From an uncultured Allomuricauda sp. (GTDB taxonomy: Bacteria > Bacteroidota > Bacteroidia > Flavobacteriales > Flavobacteriaceae), in the NCBI RefSeq assembly GCF_947499695.1, contig NZ_CANMPQ010000001.1, positions 868,001 to 932,000 on the forward strand: a stretch of 64,000 bases of DNA, written 5' to 3'. Of the stretch, positions 53,607 through 61,689 are shown one piece after another; within the stretch, counting starts at the first letter, position 1; every line of letters begins with the position of its first letter. The notes below the pieces were generated by a model. It had not been told where the DNA came from and made no database searches. It was given only the letters and a program-made list of their open reading frames with translations. The position numbers were made by a program, and so were the translations under genes.

Positions 53607-55346
53607 TTAATTTCCACTTGCCCCATACATATTCAAAGCTTCGATATCTTCCTGAAATAAGGTTCTTGGGTGATTTTTAAAGGCGATAAAATCATCTTTT
53701 ACTTGTTGGGAACTTGCGGCGTTTGGAATGAACAGGTTATCCTGACTGTTATCCCATGGAGCATTAAACCAGGCTAGTACCCATGCAATTCTGATGGTCC
53801 CTCCCCCCTCTTCGATTGCTGATAATATATTATCGGTCCAAAAATCAGGATTATTGGAAACATATTGCTGCTGACCAGTTTCTGTCAATGCGGCAACTTT
53901 TCCGTGTTGCTCGGCAAAATTTGTGAGTTCAACCAGTTGTTGTTTAAGACCCGCTTTGTCAGGGTTATAATAATCCAATCCTACAATGTCTACATAATTA
54001 TCACCAGGATAGTACGATGTATCCAATGTTCTGTCTGGTGACCAAGCAAAGAGCACATGATTGGTGCGTTCCTTTATATAATCCACTGTAAGCTGATAAA
54101 AGTCAACATACAATTCCGGAGAATGGTTAGCTGTTTGTGTTCCCCACCAAAACCAGTTTCCATTCATCTCATGAAACAACCTAAAAACAACAGTAAAGCC
54201 CAAATCATTATTAATGATATCCAGAATTTCATCAATTTCCCCAAAATACCATCCCCTTGCATCATTTTGATTGTTCACAATATCGGATACAAGACTTTTA
54301 TCAGTTTCATCCGTGATTTGGCTATAATAGATTTCTCCGTCTACCCTGCTTCTTTGGTGAAAATCAAATGTCACTATGGAGCCATTTTCATATGCGGCGT
54401 TGGCCTCATCAATATGTAGTTGACGCTCCGAAGCACTTTTGTATAGCATATAATGTGGGTCAATCCCAAATACGGCAGGATGATCTCCACTAACATCCTT
54501 ACAATCGGAAGTTGTCAAATCATAATTAAGAGCATTTAGTTGGAAAGAAAGCGGAAACTCTTGGCCGAATGCAAACATATCACCCATAGCTAAGGCGGCT
54601 AAGTTATTGAGTACATTTTTGGTTTGTTGGGATGCATCGGTATCAATCGGCACAAAGGCCACTGATTGTCGAATTTCTACAGTAATATCATCAGAATGAA
54701 ATGCTCCATTGCTATCCGTAACTTTCAATGTAAGCGTATGAATGCCTAGCCCTAAAGGTATTTCAAGTGTGCTGGAATCAGCCATTAGATTGTTTTCAAG
54801 GGTCCATTCATAAGTCATTTCATCATTTTCTGGGTCACTTGATTCACCTCCGTCAAAGGCAACCATCATGGAATTCATACCTTGCGTTAAATACAATACC
54901 ATATCATCTCCTGCAACTGCAACTGGGGCTTTATTGATATATTGTTGAAGATTCACACTGAAAGTGGAGGTTGTTTCATCTTCCGCCTGAACCGTATAAA
55001 TCAGTTTATTGCTAAAATTATTTACGGTAGTCCCAGATTGTTGGATTTTACCATCCAAATATACGGTCGCGCCTTTGGACACTTCAAAAATTGCGGTAAG
55101 ACCACTCACATCCATATTTGTTGTCATTTCAGCACTGAGCTCCCTCTGCGCCAATCCGGAAAAATTCAAATCTGGTAATTCTTTTATGGCAAACGAAAGC
55201 AACGACTTGTTGCTACTTAGAAATACCTCCTCTTCTGCAGAGTCTTTGGAACAGGAGAAGCTTAATAACACTAAAAGTAAGGGGCAAATGTACTGTTGAC
55301 AGCATCTTAACCACATTTGAAAACTAAAATATAATTGTCCCTCCAT
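53607..55346 (-). CDS. glycoside hydrolase family 26 (beta-mannanase) with PKD domain, lipoprotein
   Basis: The 579-residue protein has a lipoprotein signal ending LLSFSC; an internal ATG at 55316 would drop ten residues. Next come a beta-domain (about 45-140), a PKD domain (about 142-230, APVAVAGDDM to VTDSNGAF) and a C-terminal GH26 domain with the acid/base glutamate in RLFHEMNGNWFW (about 393) and the nucleophile in ALTETGQ (about 487). GH26 is largely endo-beta-1,4-mannanase. It is the last gene of the minus-strand PUL operon, 3 bases after the GH5 stop. Confidence 0.9.
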   Translation of the reverse strand: MEGQLYFSFQMWLRCCQQYICPLLLVLLSFSCSKDSAEEEVFLSSNKSLLSFAIKELPDLNFSGLAQRELSAEMTTNMDVSGLTAIFEVSKGATVYLDGKIQQSGTTVNNFSNKLIYTVQAEDETTSTFSVNLQQYINKAPVAVAGDDMVLYLTQGMNSMMVAFDGGESSDPENDEMTYEWTLENNLMADSSTLEIPLGLGIHTLTLKVTDSNGAFHSDDITVEIRQSVAFVPIDTDASQQTKNVLNNLAALAMGDMFAFGQEFPLSFQLNALNYDLTTSDCKDVSGDHPAVFGIDPHYMLYKSASERQLHIDEANAAYENGSIVTFDFHQRSRVDGEIYYSQITDETDKSLVSDIVNNQNDARGWYFGEIDEILDIINNDLGFTVVFRLFHEMNGNWFWWGTQTANHSPELYVDFYQLTVDYIKERTNHVLFAWSPDRTLDTSYYPGDNYVDIVGLDYYNPDKAGLKQQLVELTNFAEQHGKVAALTETGQQQYVSNNPDFWTDNILSAIEEGGGTIRIAWVLAWFNAPWDNSQDNLFIPNAASSQQVKDDFIAFKNHPRTLFQEDIEALNMYGASGN

Positions 55347-55349
55347 AGA

Positions 55350-56429
55350 TTAATATGCCGTGTTCTTGTCTCTAATATGGCTCCTAACGATGTTTCCGGA
55401 AAGAGTTAGCTCATCCGTTGTCCAACCACCCAAAGCACTTGCACCTGGTTTTAAGGCAGCGGACAGTTCTTCCTTGTCCGCAATGGACCAATTAAGGTGA
55501 GATATTTGATGGGTATCCAAAAAACTCCACCATGTTTCCGCCTCCGTTTCATTCAAGGAACCGTCACCTGAGGCTTCACTAATACCGTATTCGGTAACAA
55601 AGACTGGGATATTATTATTAAGAGCTACAAGTGCTTTGTCTCTTAGCTCTTGCTTGTGTGTCGCTGCGTAGTAATGAAGTGTGTACATGACATTGGGGTC
55701 ATCTATTTTTTCAAAAATGACATCATCGACATCTTGAGACCAATTGGGCGTACCACATACTATAATATTATCTGCATCATATTTGCGAATCTCATCTATA
55801 ACGGCTTCATGATAAGGTTTTAAAACGTTTTTCCAGGATACGTCAAGCGGTTCATTGTAGATTTCATATATAATGTTGGGATAATCCGCATACTTTTCAG
55901 CAAGTTCTCCAAAAAAAGCTACGGACTCCTCTAAATGATCTTCCGCATGATGATCATGCCAATCAACAATTACATATAGTCCGTTGGCAATAGCCGCATC
56001 AATTACAGCAATAATTTTTTGTTTCTCCGATTCTGGATTTTCAAGGTATCCCTCATGTTCAACAGCCAAGGCTGCTCTTACAACGGTGCTTTGCCAGTCA
56101 TCCTTTAACCATTTTACCACTTCCGGTGTATAGTATTTTCCAATCCATTGACTCCAGAAAAGAGACATTCCTCGAAGTTGGACAACATCCTCATTTTGAC
56201 CCACCAATTTATTTCCTTGCACGGATAATTGCCCATATTCTTCCACTACGGAGGAAAATGTACTGGTTCCCCCATCATTTGAATCTTCTGGGTTTTGTCC
56301 AGAATCTTCGGTTGGTTCATTTTCTGTTGAAGTTTCGTCCATTGCATCATCCGGACTTTGTTCATCAGAAGAAGAGCATCCAATGCCACATGCGATAAGT
56401 ATTAGAAAAAACCAACATACTTTCTTCAT
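55350..56429 (-). CDS. glycoside hydrolase family 5, subfamily-2-like endoglucanase, lipoprotein
   Basis: From the ATG at 56429 the protein has 359 residues; a GTG at 56453 is upstream but disrupts the signal. It has a lipobox GIGC, an acidic Asp/Ser-rich linker, then a GH5 domain with YEIYNEP (acid/base Glu, about 191), VFVTEYG (nucleophile, about 279) and HLNWSIADKEELSAAL, the typical tail of GH5 subfamily 2 endo-beta-1,4-glucanases. It should be anchored on the cell surface. A strong hairpin lies just upstream, between it and the fasciclin gene. Confidence 0.88.
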   Translation of the reverse strand: MKKVCWFFLILIACGIGCSSSDEQSPDDAMDETSTENEPTEDSGQNPEDSNDGGTSTFSSVVEEYGQLSVQGNKLVGQNEDVVQLRGMSLFWSQWIGKYYTPEVVKWLKDDWQSTVVRAALAVEHEGYLENPESEKQKIIAVIDAAIANGLYVIVDWHDHHAEDHLEESVAFFGELAEKYADYPNIIYEIYNEPLDVSWKNVLKPYHEAVIDEIRKYDADNIIVCGTPNWSQDVDDVIFEKIDDPNVMYTLHYYAATHKQELRDKALVALNNNIPVFVTEYGISEASGDGSLNETEAETWWSFLDTHQISHLNWSIADKEELSAALKPGASALGGWTTDELTLSGNIVRSHIRDKNTAY

Positions 56430-56442
56430 AGCAAATCGATGT

Positions 56443-56474
56443 AAGGTTCCCACTTTACACTTTGTGGGAACCTT
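56443..56474. promoter_or_regulatory. intercistronic hairpin inside the PUL operon
   Basis: AAGGTTCCCAC and GTGGGAACCTT pair perfectly (11 bp) around a 10-base loop. For the minus-strand transcript no U-run follows; a T-run exists only on the plus strand. It might be an mRNA-stabilising or attenuating element that sets enzyme levels below those of the upstream binding proteins. Confidence 0.55.
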
Positions 56475-56497
56475 TTTTGAAATTAAACTAACTCAAC

Positions 56498-59008
56498 TTA
56501 TTTTTCTTCAAATCTTACATTGTCAATGGCGAAGTTCAGCAATAAATCTGCTCCCTCAAACGCCATTCCAAACTCGTTGTCAACCAAGCTAAAATCTGGT
56601 TGGCCCAGTTCTGTCAAAGGGATTTCAATGGTCTCCCAACCATCTGTGTCATATGGTTCTCCAAGATCATTCCAGGGCGCCCAATCATAAAAAGAATCTG
56701 CTCCTCCGTTGCCGCCAGAATTGAATCTTATCCTGAACATTCCCGCATTTATCGGTTCCAGGACATTGATATCGAATTTTAATACATAATCGTTCAAATT
56801 ACTGCCCACGGTGGCTGCACCATTGAACGTACCGGGGTCATTTCGCCAGAACAGGTCTTGCCATCCCGTACCTCCGGTTTGGAAGTTGGCTCTACCGTAG
56901 CTGGTCCCATCAAGAGATACAGCGGCATCACTTTCTGGCTGAACATTGCCCCACCATGGATCTTTTCCGTTCCAATCAAAGAATACCAAATCTGGGTCAT
57001 CTACAGGGTCCGGTCCACCGCATTCGTATCCGGGCACATCGAACCTAACGTTGTCAATTGCAAAATTCAATAGAATGTCAGCACCTTCGAACGCCATTCC
57101 AAATTCGTTGTCTACAAGGCTAAAATCTGGTTGGCCTAATTCTGTCAAGGGGATTTCTATTGTCTGCCATCCATTGGTGTCAAATGCTTCTCCCGTATCG
57201 TTCCAAGGCGCCCAGTCGTAAAAAGAATCTACTCCTCCATTGCCGCCAGAATTGAATCTTATCCTGAACATTCCTTCATTTATAGGTTCCAGGACATTGA
57301 TATCAAATTTTAATACATAATCGTTCAAATTGCTGCCCACAGTGGCTGCACCATTGAAGGTACCGGGGTCATTTCGCCAGAACAGGTCTTGCCATCCCGT
57401 GCCTCCAGTTTGGAAATTGGCCCTTCCATAACTAGTACCGTCACTAGAAATTGAACCATCATTCTCGGGCTGAACATTACCCCACCAAGGGTCTTTACCA
57501 TTCCAATCAAAGAATACCAAATTTTCATCGGTAACCGGATGTGGCCCATCGCAATCACCCGCAACTTCTATACCCAGTGCTCCAAGTAGTTCTACTGGAA
57601 CCAATACCCTATTCAATTCATGTATGATACCGTTTGTAGCACCTATATTGGCACTAACAACTTGCGAAGGAATTGCATCAGTAAAGGATGGGGTTAACCT
57701 AATCGCATCGGAAACACTAACACCAAAACTGTCTCCCAGCAAGGTGTTTACATCACTTCCATCGGTCAACTGAGATTCCACAAGAGTACCTGCATAAATA
57801 TGGTACTCCAAGAGTTTTCTCAGCGCTTCGATTTCCTCAGGAGTATTAAAATCATCCAAAGAACTAAAGTTCTCTATGGTTGCAAAAAGGGCATCAAAAG
57901 CTTCATTATTAGGTGCAAAAACAGTCAAATTCTCGGTAGTAAGGCTCTCCGACAGCCCGGCTAGTTCGGCCGCTGCCAACAAAGAAGTAAAACCGCGGTC
58001 TTCTGACCTAGCAGCCAGGTCAAGGGTTGCTCCCAATACTTGTTGATAAATGGCATCTGGTAATAATACCTTATCGATACCATGCACTATTCCGTTTGTA
58101 GCTTGAACGTCCAACAAGTTGATTTCAGCGTTTGTAGGCGAGGCATCATCGATAGACACACCCTCAACGGAAAAAGATTCCCCCTGCGCTGTCTCAAAGG
58201 TTTCACCACCAACATCATCGGAAGTAACATTGCCACCCACAATTACATGATACAACAGTACCTGTGATAATATTTCGTTAGGAACATCGGATAAATTTTC
58301 ATATCCAAACGCGGCATTTAATTGAGCCATTAGCATTTCAAAGGCAGCGTTATTTGGAGCAAAAATTGTAAAAGGGCCTTGACCTTCAAGGGTTTCCACC
58401 AACTCTGCCTGAGCAAGAGCTGCCGCTAAGGATGCATAGTCAGGGTTTGCTTGCGCATGATCCACAACATCCGGGGGCAGCAATACATTGTCCACCATGT
58501 GCACAACTCCATTAGTAGCGCCAAGATCAAACATTCCTTCGACCGGAGATGCTACACCATTAAAGGTTATTGGAGTAGCCTTGTTCACGAAAAAACTAAG
58601 ATTTCTTCCATCTACACCAGTGGCCATTGTCAATCGGTATCCGGTTTGAAGGTTTACCGATAAATCAGCAGTAGAAGTATTCCACACATGGTTCATTAAA
58701 GTATTTCTTAAAATACTATCGTTCATAGTGGCTAAATCCACACCGCTAAATGCTTCATTTGTAGGTGCGAATAGTGTAAACGTGGTATTATTAGCAAGTA
58801 CATCATCCAAATCAAGTTGTTCTAAAGCTCCGAGTAAAGTGGATGCTTGGGAAGCTCCAGCCAATATTTCTGTGATATTCTCTGTTGGCGTTTCGGATTG
58901 TGGGAACACTTCCTCATCATCTTCGCAAGAAGCCAATGAAAACATCATCATCCCAACTCCCAATACGGCCGTTATTTTGTTTAAATTAATATATTTCATA
59001 ATCATCAT
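56498..59008 (-). CDS. fasciclin-domain lipoprotein with duplicated C-terminal glycan-binding-like module
   Basis: The 836-residue protein (or 833 from the ATG at 58999) has a lipobox LASC, three fasciclin (FAS1) domains at about 40-180, 185-325 and 330-480, each ending in the VH..D.VLLP-type motif, and then two near-identical modules of about 165 residues, repeating every 177 residues (LVFFDWNGKDPWWGNVQPE to AIDNVRF). The duplicated modules look like jelly-roll carbohydrate-binding domains rich in tryptophan. It lies within the SusC/SusD operon, so it probably acts as a surface glycan-binding protein. Confidence 0.85.
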   Translation of the reverse strand: MMIMKYINLNKITAVLGVGMMMFSLASCEDDEEVFPQSETPTENITEILAGASQASTLLGALEQLDLDDVLANNTTFTLFAPTNEAFSGVDLATMNDSILRNTLMNHVWNTSTADLSVNLQTGYRLTMATGVDGRNLSFFVNKATPITFNGVASPVEGMFDLGATNGVVHMVDNVLLPPDVVDHAQANPDYASLAAALAQAELVETLEGQGPFTIFAPNNAAFEMLMAQLNAAFGYENLSDVPNEILSQVLLYHVIVGGNVTSDDVGGETFETAQGESFSVEGVSIDDASPTNAEINLLDVQATNGIVHGIDKVLLPDAIYQQVLGATLDLAARSEDRGFTSLLAAAELAGLSESLTTENLTVFAPNNEAFDALFATIENFSSLDDFNTPEEIEALRKLLEYHIYAGTLVESQLTDGSDVNTLLGDSFGVSVSDAIRLTPSFTDAIPSQVVSANIGATNGIIHELNRVLVPVELLGALGIEVAGDCDGPHPVTDENLVFFDWNGKDPWWGNVQPENDGSISSDGTSYGRANFQTGGTGWQDLFWRNDPGTFNGAATVGSNLNDYVLKFDINVLEPINEGMFRIRFNSGGNGGVDSFYDWAPWNDTGEAFDTNGWQTIEIPLTELGQPDFSLVDNEFGMAFEGADILLNFAIDNVRFDVPGYECGGPDPVDDPDLVFFDWNGKDPWWGNVQPESDAAVSLDGTSYGRANFQTGGTGWQDLFWRNDPGTFNGAATVGSNLNDYVLKFDINVLEPINAGMFRIRFNSGGNGGADSFYDWAPWNDLGEPYDTDGWETIEIPLTELGQPDFSLVDNEFGMAFEGADLLLNFAIDNVRFEEK
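56510..57527 (-). repeat. 531-base tandem direct repeat inside the fasciclin gene
   Basis: Two copies of the C-terminal module, about 56510-56996 and 57041-57527, differ at scattered third positions only. For example, the segments starting at 56711 and 57242 match over tens of bases. The spacing of 531 bases is exactly 177 codons. This indicates recent duplication or gene conversion. Confidence 0.85.
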
Positions 59009-59026
59009 ATTAAAAGTTAGTTGCCC

Positions 59027-60097
59027 TTATTGAATCAGTCCGAATTGATCTAGATAAAAAAGAAAGGGTGCCGTCCCACCGGAGAATTCTTGGAAATCGA
59101 TTCTTGTAATGGTTTCAGGGGCCGTGCCAGGAGCATAAAAATCCGTAAGTGGAATACTAAAACTATTCCATTCTCCTGGAACTAAATTCAGAACTACCTG
59201 GGTATCAAAATCATTCAAGGCGCAGGCAACTCTCACTGTTTGGGGATTGGCAGGAAAAATCTGGAAATTCAATGCACTAAACTCAGCAATAGTTAATTTT
59301 TCCGAAGTATCACTCGCCGAGAATGTAAGTCCTGCCCAATTGTTACTATCTCTTCTGATTGAGGTGGAACCCAACGTAATTTCATCAGAAAGAACCTGAG
59401 TGCCGTCCCATCCGCCCAATTGCCAATCATTGATGATTGCATCTGTAAAAATCGGATAATTAAAGCCGTAGGAAGTTGATTGGGCCACAGCACCGTTAAC
59501 TTCAATCTGTACAAATCCTTGAACAATTCCTCCGGGAATAGCAATTGCCAATTCTTCCTCGGATACATTGATGATTTCGGTTGGAATTTCTTCAAATGGG
59601 CCATCCACGCCAACTCCATTTACAAAGGATGCTGAAGATGCACCACTAAAATCACCTCCTTCAAGAATTACTGCACTAACACCATCAATTATTTCTTCTG
59701 AAAAGCTATCGATAGTTAGCAGTGAAAAATCGTATTCTGCAACACCATGCAATGTTTCTACTATTAACTTGTTTGAACCAATGACAGGAGCGCCTAGTGG
59801 TACATTCAATACGATTACATTTTGCGTTGCAAAGTTAGGGTTGACGGTAGCTTCGAACCCGTTAAATTTAACGGAAACTATATCCTTTAAGTTGGAACCT
59901 TTAATGTTCAAGGTATTTCCCAATACACCTGTCTCAACATCAGAACCATTGTTCACATCCCTTACTGAACTAATTGATGGTGGTCCACTGGCAGCTGCAT
60001 TTATGGCGTCATTTTGATTAAACTCATTACTGCACCCTATACCTATTAGCATCAAAGTAAAGAGGATACCTACTACAGATAATTTTCTAGTTTTCAT
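59027..60097 (-). CDS. IPT/TIG-domain surface glycan-binding-like lipoprotein
   Basis: The 356-residue protein has a lipobox IGIGC (about Cys22), an IPT/TIG Ig-like domain at about 40-130 (PPSISSVRDV...LGNTLNIKGSNL), a second similar part, and a C-terminal beta domain (about 220-356, with LDQFGLIQ at the end) resembling the glycan-binding modules of the next gene. In PULs, the gene after SusD commonly encodes such a surface glycan-binding protein. It begins 6 bases after the susD stop. Confidence 0.88.
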   Translation of the reverse strand: MKTRKLSVVGILFTLMLIGIGCSNEFNQNDAINAAASGPPSISSVRDVNNGSDVETGVLGNTLNIKGSNLKDIVSVKFNGFEATVNPNFATQNVIVLNVPLGAPVIGSNKLIVETLHGVAEYDFSLLTIDSFSEEIIDGVSAVILEGGDFSGASSASFVNGVGVDGPFEEIPTEIINVSEEELAIAIPGGIVQGFVQIEVNGAVAQSTSYGFNYPIFTDAIINDWQLGGWDGTQVLSDEITLGSTSIRRDSNNWAGLTFSASDTSEKLTIAEFSALNFQIFPANPQTVRVACALNDFDTQVVLNLVPGEWNSFSIPLTDFYAPGTAPETITRIDFQEFSGGTAPFLFYLDQFGLIQ

Positions 60098-60103
60098 AAT
60101 ATT

Positions 60104-61666
60104 TTAATTAAAGTAAGGAACAGGAGGGTCTAAAAGTCCTGGGTTGTTTATAGTCTCATTGGTTGGATACGGAAACAAAAGTTTGTCCGCAGACACATTA
60201 ATAAACCGATCTGTGGTTCCTCCAGTGGCTCCTCGATCAGTATCATTAAACCAACCTCGTTGTATCGAGGAAAGATAGGCTGTGGCATCTGACCTTCTAA
60301 TGGCATCGTACCAATGTTCCATTTCAAAGGCAAACTCTAGTTTACGTTCTTTAAAAATGTCTTCAAAAGTTGGGTTCGTAATGGATGGCAGTCCGGCTCG
60401 ATTTCTTATTTTGTTTACAGATTCCTCCGCCTCGGCCATGGACCCACCCCCGCCTTGTACGATGGCTTCTGCGTGAATTAACAAAACATCCGCATATCTA
60501 AGAAGATAGGTATTATTGGCATAGCTGTTTCTAACTCCTCCTCCATTATTAGCCGGAGTTCCAACAACGTATTTTTTAATGGCCACATTAGTTCCCTGTG
60601 CATTACAACCTGCAGGACCAGGTGCGGTATAACCTCCATTTAAATCAGGATAAAAGGAGTCTGGATCCATTATGGTGGCTTTATAACGCTGATCTAAAAC
60701 CTTATCTTCATAAGTTTCTTGGAGATCCAAGGAAGGGCCCACAGCGGACCATCCATCATCAAAACCAGTAATACCGGATAAAGCGTATAGACTTTGAATT
60801 CCATTTCCTTCTGCGAAGTTTCCACTACCGTTCCATTGCAACGCAACAATACTTTCTAGGTTATTGTCATTAGCTGTTAGGAACAAATCATTGTAACTTC
60901 CTGAAGTGCCATCACCTCCAGTTCCGCCAAGTAATCTAAATTCACCCGAGGCAATTACCTCAGAGGAAAGAGCGTATGACTGGGCATATTCGCCAAGGGT
61001 CAAATGTACTTTGGCAAGCATGGACTTAGCTCCATTACTTGAAATTCTGCCCGGTTCGCTAGCCTTTGTATGGGAAATGTTATCCACGGCAAAATTCAAG
61101 TCGTTTTTAATAAAAGTATAGATGTCGGATACCACATGACGTGGGATGTATGTATCATCCACCAATTCTACATTATTCTCAATAATCGGTACCGAACCAA
61201 AGATTCGCACCAGATAGAAGTAGGATATGGCCCTCATTGCCCTGGCCTCACCAACAGCATTGTTTACCACCGCGGCTGGAACATCCGAATTTGCCCTAGC
61301 AGGGACTTCGTTAATTACCGTGTTGGCATGAGCAACTACAGCCCACAAGGAGCCCCAAGCTCTTTGTAAGGTATTTAGGTTACCTGTTACATCGAAAAGC
61401 TCAAAACTTTGGTTTCTTGGATCCCAAGTTCTTGCGGTACCACCCGAAACATCACCAATACACCAGGCTGAGTTTGTGACAAAATCGAACCATGGAACAT
61501 TGTACAATACATTTGTGGAGGTTTGTATTTGAACCTCTGTTTGGAAAAAATCCGCTGAACTAGGTGTGTCCTCTGGTGGACGGTCTAAAAAGTCCTTACT
61601 GCACGAAACCAAAAGCGTCGTGGCTAAAAGAAAAACGGATAAAGACTTAAACAAACTGATTTTCAT
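60104..61666 (-). CDS. SusD/RagB family nutrient-binding outer membrane lipoprotein
   Basis: The 520-residue protein has a lipobox LLVSC (about Cys22) followed by KDFLDRPPEDTPSSADFF, the classical SusD start, a TPR-like helical core (for example EARAMRAISYFYLVRIFG) and the C-terminal RagB/SusD part with FAFEMEHWYDAIRR and FPYPTNE. It binds the target glycan on the cell surface and covers the SusC pore. It begins 23 bases after the SusC stop. Confidence 0.96.
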   Translation of the reverse strand: MKISLFKSLSVFLLATTLLVSCSKDFLDRPPEDTPSSADFFQTEVQIQTSTNVLYNVPWFDFVTNSAWCIGDVSGGTARTWDPRNQSFELFDVTGNLNTLQRAWGSLWAVVAHANTVINEVPARANSDVPAAVVNNAVGEARAMRAISYFYLVRIFGSVPIIENNVELVDDTYIPRHVVSDIYTFIKNDLNFAVDNISHTKASEPGRISSNGAKSMLAKVHLTLGEYAQSYALSSEVIASGEFRLLGGTGGDGTSGSYNDLFLTANDNNLESIVALQWNGSGNFAEGNGIQSLYALSGITGFDDGWSAVGPSLDLQETYEDKVLDQRYKATIMDPDSFYPDLNGGYTAPGPAGCNAQGTNVAIKKYVVGTPANNGGGVRNSYANNTYLLRYADVLLIHAEAIVQGGGGSMAEAEESVNKIRNRAGLPSITNPTFEDIFKERKLEFAFEMEHWYDAIRRSDATAYLSSIQRGWFNDTDRGATGGTTDRFINVSADKLLFPYPTNETINNPGLLDPPVPYFN

Positions 61667-61689
61667 GATTATAGCTATTTTTTATTGTA

